A DNA stretch of 7,977 nt from assembly GCA_015494005.1 (NCBI GenBank), contig WGCB01000682.1, positions 1 through 7,977 on the forward strand. The letters run 5' to 3'. The notes beneath the pieces are model-generated. The model saw only the letters and a program-made list of their open reading frames with translations. It was not told the origin of the DNA and ran no database searches. Positions 4,234 through 7,977 of this stretch are shown here, piece after piece. Source of the stretch: Caldilineaceae bacterium. Lineage in GTDB: Bacteria > Chloroflexota > Anaerolineae > Caldilineales > Caldilineaceae. Every line of letters begins with the position of its first letter. The stretch's first letter is position 1. The translations under genes and the position numbers were made by a program.

Positions 4234-6753
4234 ATGGGCACGCGATATTACTGCACCAACCGCAAACGAGGCCAGGTCCTGCGGGATGCCCCCATCCCCC
4301 TGAACGGCATCGACTACCTGGAGGTCCTGGACCGGGACGCGCCGCCGGGGACCCTGCCCCAGCGCACCCTGCTGGTGCGCATGTGGAAGACCGCGCCCTG
4401 GGGGCTGACCGCGAGCAACGTGCGCATCCAGGGCGGGGTGCGGGTCACGGGCATCCAGGTGCTCTGGGTGCTCCGGGCCGCGGACGCCTCGGACGCCCTG
4501 GTGGCCTCCGGGCAGATCACCGCCGCGGAGAAGGACTTCTTCCTGGCCCTGCCCGACCCGGACCAGATCCTGGTGGTGCGCACGGACTCGGAGGGGGACT
4601 TCTCGGTCTACACCCTGCGCCTGGTGGCCTCCCCCACCCAGTCCGAACCCCCGGACGGCTTCGATCCGGTCCTCTCCCAGGTGGATTTCTCCTTCAAGGT
4701 GGAGTGCCCCACGGAGTTCGACTGCGAGACCGAGGAGGTCTGTCCGCCGGAGCTGGCGGATGAGCCGGCCATCGACTACCTGGCCAAGGACTACGCCAGC
4801 TTCCGCAAGCTCATGCTGGACCGCCTCTCGGTGATCCTGCCCGACTGGCAGGAGCGCAGCCCCGCGGACCTGGGCATCGCCCTGGTGGAGCTGCTGGCCT
4901 ACGCCGGGGACTACCTGAGCTACTACCAGGACGCGGCCGCCACCGAGGCCTACCTGGGCACGGCCCGGCGCCGCACCTCGGTCCGCCGCCATGCCCGCCT
5001 GCTGGACTACCCCATGCACGACGGCAGCAACGCCCGGGTCTGGGTCCAGTTCCAGGTGGCAGGCGCCGCCACCCTGGCGAAAGGCGCCCAGGTGCTCACC
5101 CGGGTCAGCGGACAGGGCCACCGCATCGCCCCCAACTCCAGGGCTTACGACCAGGCCATGGCCCAGGGGCCCACCGTCTTCGAGACCATGCACCGGGCCT
5201 CCCTCTTCCCGGAGCACAACCGCCTGCATTTCTACACCTGGGGGGACGAGCAGTGCTGCCTGCCCGCGGGCGCCACCCGGGCCACCCTGCGCGGCCATCT
5301 CCCCAACCTGAAGCCCGGGGACGTGCTCATCTTCCTGGAGGAGCGGGGGCCGGAGACGGGCGCGAAAGCCGACGCGGACCCGGCCCACCGGCACGCGGTG
5401 CGCTTGACCCGGGTCACCCGGAGCCAGGATCCCCTGGGCGGTCAGCTCCTGGATCCCCCTACCGAGGACCCGGTCCCCATCACCGAGATCGAGTGGATGG
5501 CCGAGGACGCCCTGCCCTTCCCCCTCTGCCTGCACCAGGTGGAGATCCCCCGGGAGGAGCGTCAGTCCGGTGTGCCCAGCCCCCAGCCCGTGAGCGTGGC
5601 CCTGGGCAACGTGGTCCTGGCGGATCACGGCCGCACCCTGGCCGGCGAGACCATCCCGCCGCCGGTGGGCCACCGGCGCTACCGCCCCCGGCTCCGGGAG
5701 GCGAACATCACCTACCGGGCGCCCTACGACCACGACGCGGCCCAGACCACCCCCGCCAGCGCCACCCTGGCCCAGGATCCTCGGCAGGCCCTGCCCGCGG
5801 TGGAGCTGGAGAGCGACGGCGCCACCTGGGTCTCCCGGCGGGACCTGCTGGCCAGCGGCCGTTTCGCCACGGAGTTCGTGGCGGAGAGCGAGAGCGACGG
5901 CCGGGCCTACCTCCGCTTCGGGGACGGGATCTACGGCCGGCCGCCCCTGGCCACGGAGCAGCTGGAGGCCCGCTACCGCATCGGCAACGGCCAGGAAGGC
6001 AACGTGGGCGCGGATGCCCTGGCCCACGTGGTCACGGCCGAGCCGGTGATCGGCGTGACCAATCCCCTGCCGGCCCAGGGCGGCACGGACCCGGAGTCCC
6101 TGGAGGAGGTGCGCCAGTACGCGCCCCAGGCCTTCCGCACCCAGGAGCGGGCCGTGACCCCCGCGGACTACGTGGCGGTGGCCCAGCGGCATCCCCAGGT
6201 GCAGCGGGCCGCGGCCACCCGGCGCTGGACCGGCAGCTGGTACACCCTATTCCTCACCGTGGACCGGGTGGGCGGTCTGCCCGTGGACGGGGACTTCGAG
6301 GCGGAGCTGCGCCGCTTCCTGGAGCGCTTCCGCCTGGCCGGGCAGGACCTGGAGATCGACGGGCCCCGCTTCGTGGCCCTGGACCTGGCTTTCGTGGTCT
6401 GCGTCAAGCCGGGCTACTTCCGCAGCCAGGTCAAGGAGGCCCTGCTGGAGGTCTTCAGCAACCGGGACCTGCCCGACGGCCGCCGGGGCTTCTTCCACCC
6501 GGACAACTTCACCTTCGGCCAGCCTGTCTACCTCAGCCAGATCGTGGCCGCGGCCATGGAGGTCCCCGGCGTGGCCTGGATCGACACCTCCGACCGGCCG
6601 GAGACCCGCTTCCAGCGCTGGGGAGAGCCGGCCCACGGCGAGCTGGCGGCCGGGGAGATCCGCATGGGGCGGCTGGAGATCGCCCGCCTGGACAACGATC
6701 CCAGCCTGCCCGAGAACGGAAAGATCGAGTTCATCATGGAGGGCGGGCTGTAG
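4234..6753 (+). CDS. Baseplate J-like wedge protein (gp6 / Afp11-like), first copy
   Basis: The 839-residue protein is a large baseplate J-like wedge subunit; such proteins form the ring that holds the hub and opens on contraction. An extra N-terminal region (about 1-155, beginning MGTRYYCTNRKRGQVL and including LNGIDYLEVLD) precedes a spaced cysteine motif, Cys158-x5-Cys164-x5-Cys170. Next comes the conserved helical block (about 180-262) with IDYLAKDYASFRKLMLDRL, LVELLAYAGDYLSYYQD and TSVRRHARLLDYP. The central part is beta-rich with RFGDGIYGRPP near 560-570. The J core (about 600-660) has the family signature NPLPAQGGTDPESLEEVR, then RAVTPADYVAVAQRHPQVQRA. The C-terminal part (about 720-785) includes VCVKPGYFRSQVKEAL and VPGVAWIDT. 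It is typical of the long Afp11-like members rather than the shorter phage P2 J protein. Very long antisense reading frames cross it, but they are composition artefacts. Confidence 0.93.
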   Translation: MGTRYYCTNRKRGQVLRDAPIPLNGIDYLEVLDRDAPPGTLPQRTLLVRMWKTAPWGLTASNVRIQGGVRVTGIQVLWVLRAADASDALVASGQITAAEKDFFLALPDPDQILVVRTDSEGDFSVYTLRLVASPTQSEPPDGFDPVLSQVDFSFKVECPTEFDCETEEVCPPELADEPAIDYLAKDYASFRKLMLDRLSVILPDWQERSPADLGIALVELLAYAGDYLSYYQDAAATEAYLGTARRRTSVRRHARLLDYPMHDGSNARVWVQFQVAGAATLAKGAQVLTRVSGQGHRIAPNSRAYDQAMAQGPTVFETMHRASLFPEHNRLHFYTWGDEQCCLPAGATRATLRGHLPNLKPGDVLIFLEERGPETGAKADADPAHRHAVRLTRVTRSQDPLGGQLLDPPTEDPVPITEIEWMAEDALPFPLCLHQVEIPREERQSGVPSPQPVSVALGNVVLADHGRTLAGETIPPPVGHRRYRPRLREANITYRAPYDHDAAQTTPASATLAQDPRQALPAVELESDGATWVSRRDLLASGRFATEFVAESESDGRAYLRFGDGIYGRPPLATEQLEARYRIGNGQEGNVGADALAHVVTAEPVIGVTNPLPAQGGTDPESLEEVRQYAPQAFRTQERAVTPADYVAVAQRHPQVQRAAATRRWTGSWYTLFLTVDRVGGLPVDGDFEAELRRFLERFRLAGQDLEIDGPRFVALDLAFVVCVKPGYFRSQVKEALLEVFSNRDLPDGRRGFFHPDNFTFGQPVYLSQIVAAAMEVPGVAWIDTSDRPETRFQRWGEPAHGELAAGEIRMGRLEIARLDNDPSLPENGKIEFIMEGGL

Positions 6754-6847
6754 GAGAATGGAGATTGGAGATTGAGGAGTGGGGAGTGGATTGCATGGAA
6801 ACGGAATCCCTAATCTCTAATCTCCACCATCTGGAGAGCTTATGCTT
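6754..6847. repeat. Gap between the two J-like genes: heptad arrays forming a 16-base-pair stem
   Basis: Starting 6 bases after the stop, heptads GGAGATT, GGAGATT, GAGGAGT and GGGGAGT run from 6760 to 6787. The complementary heptads TAATCTC, TAATCTC occupy 6811-6824. Bases 6759-6774 pair with 6811-6826 over 16 positions with two G-U wobbles, around a 36-base loop. The pyrimidine arm ends 21 bases before the next ATG. Without a following T tract it is not a classical terminator, and both flanking genes belong to one complex, so it more likely tunes or processes the message, or is a repeat insertion. Confidence 0.75.
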
Positions 6848-7977
6848 ATGAGCGAGACTACGGAAAGCACGCAACTCAATACATGCGGCTGCTGTGACGT
6901 GGGCCTGGAGGAACCCAGCCACGTGAACCGGCCCGGCCAGTCCAGCCTGAACTACCGGATCGGCACCCACGCCAGCTTCCTGCGCCGGATGCTCGCCCAG
7001 CTCTCCCGCCAGGAAGTGCCCGGCGGCAAGCGCCCCCTGGCCCGGCTCAGCACCCGCTCCTCCCAGGACCCAGCCATCGCCTTCCTGGATGCCTGGGCCA
7101 CGGTGGCGGACGTGCTCACCTTCTACCAGGAGCGCATCGCCAACGAGGGCTTCCTGCGCACGGCCACCGAGCGCCGCTCCGTCCTGGAGCTGGCCCGGGC
7201 CATCGGCTACGAGCTGAGCCCAGGCGTGGCGGCCAGCACCTACCTGGCCTTCACCGTGGACGAGAGCGACAGCACCCCGGACACGGCCACCATCAAGGCG
7301 GGGACCCAGGTGCAGAGCATCCCAGCCAAGGAGGGGGAGCTGCCCCAGACCTTCGAGACCTCCGAGGAGTTCGAAGCCCGGGTGGCGTGGAACAAGCTCC
7401 GGCCCAGGCAGACCGAGCACCACGCCATCGCGGCTGGCATCCAGGGGCTCTACCTGCAGGGGGTGAACCTGCAGCTGGAGCCGGGCGATGCCCTCCTGAT
7501 CCTGGCGCCGGAAAAGCAGGCCGAGGACCCGGGCATCGAGTTCTGGGACATCCGCTACCTGAAGACGGTGACCGAGTTCCCCGAGGAGGGCTACACCCGG
7601 GTCACCTGGGAGGAGCCCCTGGGCCTGGTGCGGGGCGGCAAGGTCATCGTGCCTCCGACCGTGGACGCCAAGGCTCAGATCTATGTCTTCCGCCAGCGCT
7701 TCTCTCTCTTCGGCTACAACGCCCCGGACTGGCGGGTGATGGCCAAGGAGGTCCGGGAGACCTACTGCGGCGCGGACAACAGTGCTTGCGTCGATGGCAC
7801 CGAGTGGCCCGACTTCGCCTTGGACGCCGAGAGCGGCACACTTCACATCCACGGGGACCATCCGGAGATTCTGGCCCCCACCTGGATCGCCCTGGTGGAC
7901 GAGGGCTACACCGAGCTCTACCAGGTCACCGAGGCCGTGCCCAGCTCCCAGGCCCGCTTCGCTGTCACCGCCAAGAC
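6848..7977 (+). CDS. Baseplate J-like protein, second copy (Afp12-like, putative baseplate assembly protein), 3' truncated by the window
   Basis: 376 residues are visible with no stop, so the gene continues past the window. It is homologous to the preceding J-like protein: YRIGTHASFLRRMLAQLS (residues 36-53), DPAIAFLDAWATVADVLTFYQERIANEGFLRTATERRSV (74-112) and LARAIGYELSPGVAAS (115-130) align with the matching helical block of the first copy. The block matches what I know of the TIGR02243-type 'putative baseplate assembly protein' family. It lacks the long N-terminal domain of the first copy and instead begins with a cysteine cluster, Cys13-Gly-Cys15-Cys16. Two in-frame ATGs are close (6842 and 6848). 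The second is preferred because GGAGAG at 6833-6838 lies 9 bases from it but only 3 from the first. A pair of unlike J-type proteins per wedge is the usual arrangement in Afp/PVC-like particles. The J signature itself would lie beyond the window. Confidence 0.9.
   Translation, partial: MSETTESTQLNTCGCCDVGLEEPSHVNRPGQSSLNYRIGTHASFLRRMLAQLSRQEVPGGKRPLARLSTRSSQDPAIAFLDAWATVADVLTFYQERIANEGFLRTATERRSVLELARAIGYELSPGVAASTYLAFTVDESDSTPDTATIKAGTQVQSIPAKEGELPQTFETSEEFEARVAWNKLRPRQTEHHAIAAGIQGLYLQGVNLQLEPGDALLILAPEKQAEDPGIEFWDIRYLKTVTEFPEEGYTRVTWEEPLGLVRGGKVIVPPTVDAKAQIYVFRQRFSLFGYNAPDWRVMAKEVRETYCGADNSACVDGTEWPDFALDAESGTLHIHGDHPEILAPTWIALVDEGYTELYQVTEAVPSSQARFAVTAK

Noticed and set aside
4092..4763. 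A 223-codon + strand frame overlapping the gp25-like and first J-like genes, and a similar 532-codon frame at 5253-6851
   Set aside because: Both are Pro/Gly/Arg/His-rich out-of-frame readings of the real genes with no family motif.
3847..6192. A 781-codon open frame on the minus strand opposite the gp25-like and J-like genes
   Set aside because: It is the antisense of strongly recognised baseplate genes. Its His/Gly/Arg/Val-rich composition is what GC-rich codon bias yields on the complementary strand.
2508..6847. CRISPR array
   Set aside because: Units are only 7-8 bases, degenerate and directly adjacent, with no spacers of uniform length and no longer conserved repeat.
6734..7861. A 375-codon minus-strand frame opposite the second J-like gene
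   Set aside because: The + strand frame through this region is an unmistakable J-like homologue; the antisense product has low-complexity Gly/Leu/His composition and runs through the repeat gap.
51..7977. Tailed prophage
   Set aside because: The long J-like pair and Afp7-like adaptor fit an injection system better, and no capsid, terminase, lysis or integrase gene is seen; only partly excluded because the flanks are not visible.

Overview
This window carries eight co-directional genes on the + strand. They encode the tube-base, hub, spike and baseplate part of a contractile injection system (a phage-tail-like particle of the eCIS / Afp-PVC / R-pyocin-like class). The base composition is strongly G+C rich (about two thirds by eye), with C/G-ending codons throughout. 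The low-complexity purine/pyrimidine repeats in the gaps resemble those I associate with Chloroflexota (Caldilineales-type) genomes and with the heptanucleotide STRR repeats of cyanobacteria. A high-GC filamentous Chloroflexota-like bacterium is my best guess, held with low to moderate confidence. Nothing here indicates an ordinary prophage: no lysis, terminase, capsid or integrase gene is visible, although the window shows only part of the locus.

Layout. A small unrecognised protein with one hydrophobic segment (51-389) is followed closely by an Afp7-like tube/baseplate adaptor (412-1065), a LysM-domain protein (1075-1371) and a gpD-like hub (1368-2507, overlapping the LysM gene by 4 bases). 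After a 178-base gap come a very short gp5/gpV-like OB-fold spike (2686-3171), a 210-base gap, a PAAR-like spike tip (3382-3702), a 165-base gap, and then a gp25-like wedge protein (3868-4224) packed against a large baseplate J-like protein (4234-6753). After a 94-base gap a second, homologous baseplate J-like gene begins (6848) and runs off the window end.

How the genes work together. The LysM protein and the tube adaptor should join the inner tube to the hub. The gpD-like trimer, the OB-fold spike and the PAAR-like tip together form the central puncturing device that Afp/PVC particles build around one fused VgrG-like protein. The gp25-like and two J-like proteins should form the wedges that hold the sheath base and trigger contraction. 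Sheath, tube, ATPase, terminator and any toxin cargo would lie outside the window.

The least expected signal is in the gaps. Each of the four longer gaps has a purine-rich array of 7- or 8-base degenerate units soon after the upstream stop codon, and a pyrimidine-rich array of 7-base units before the downstream start. In two gaps the arrays can fold into long, nearly continuous stems.
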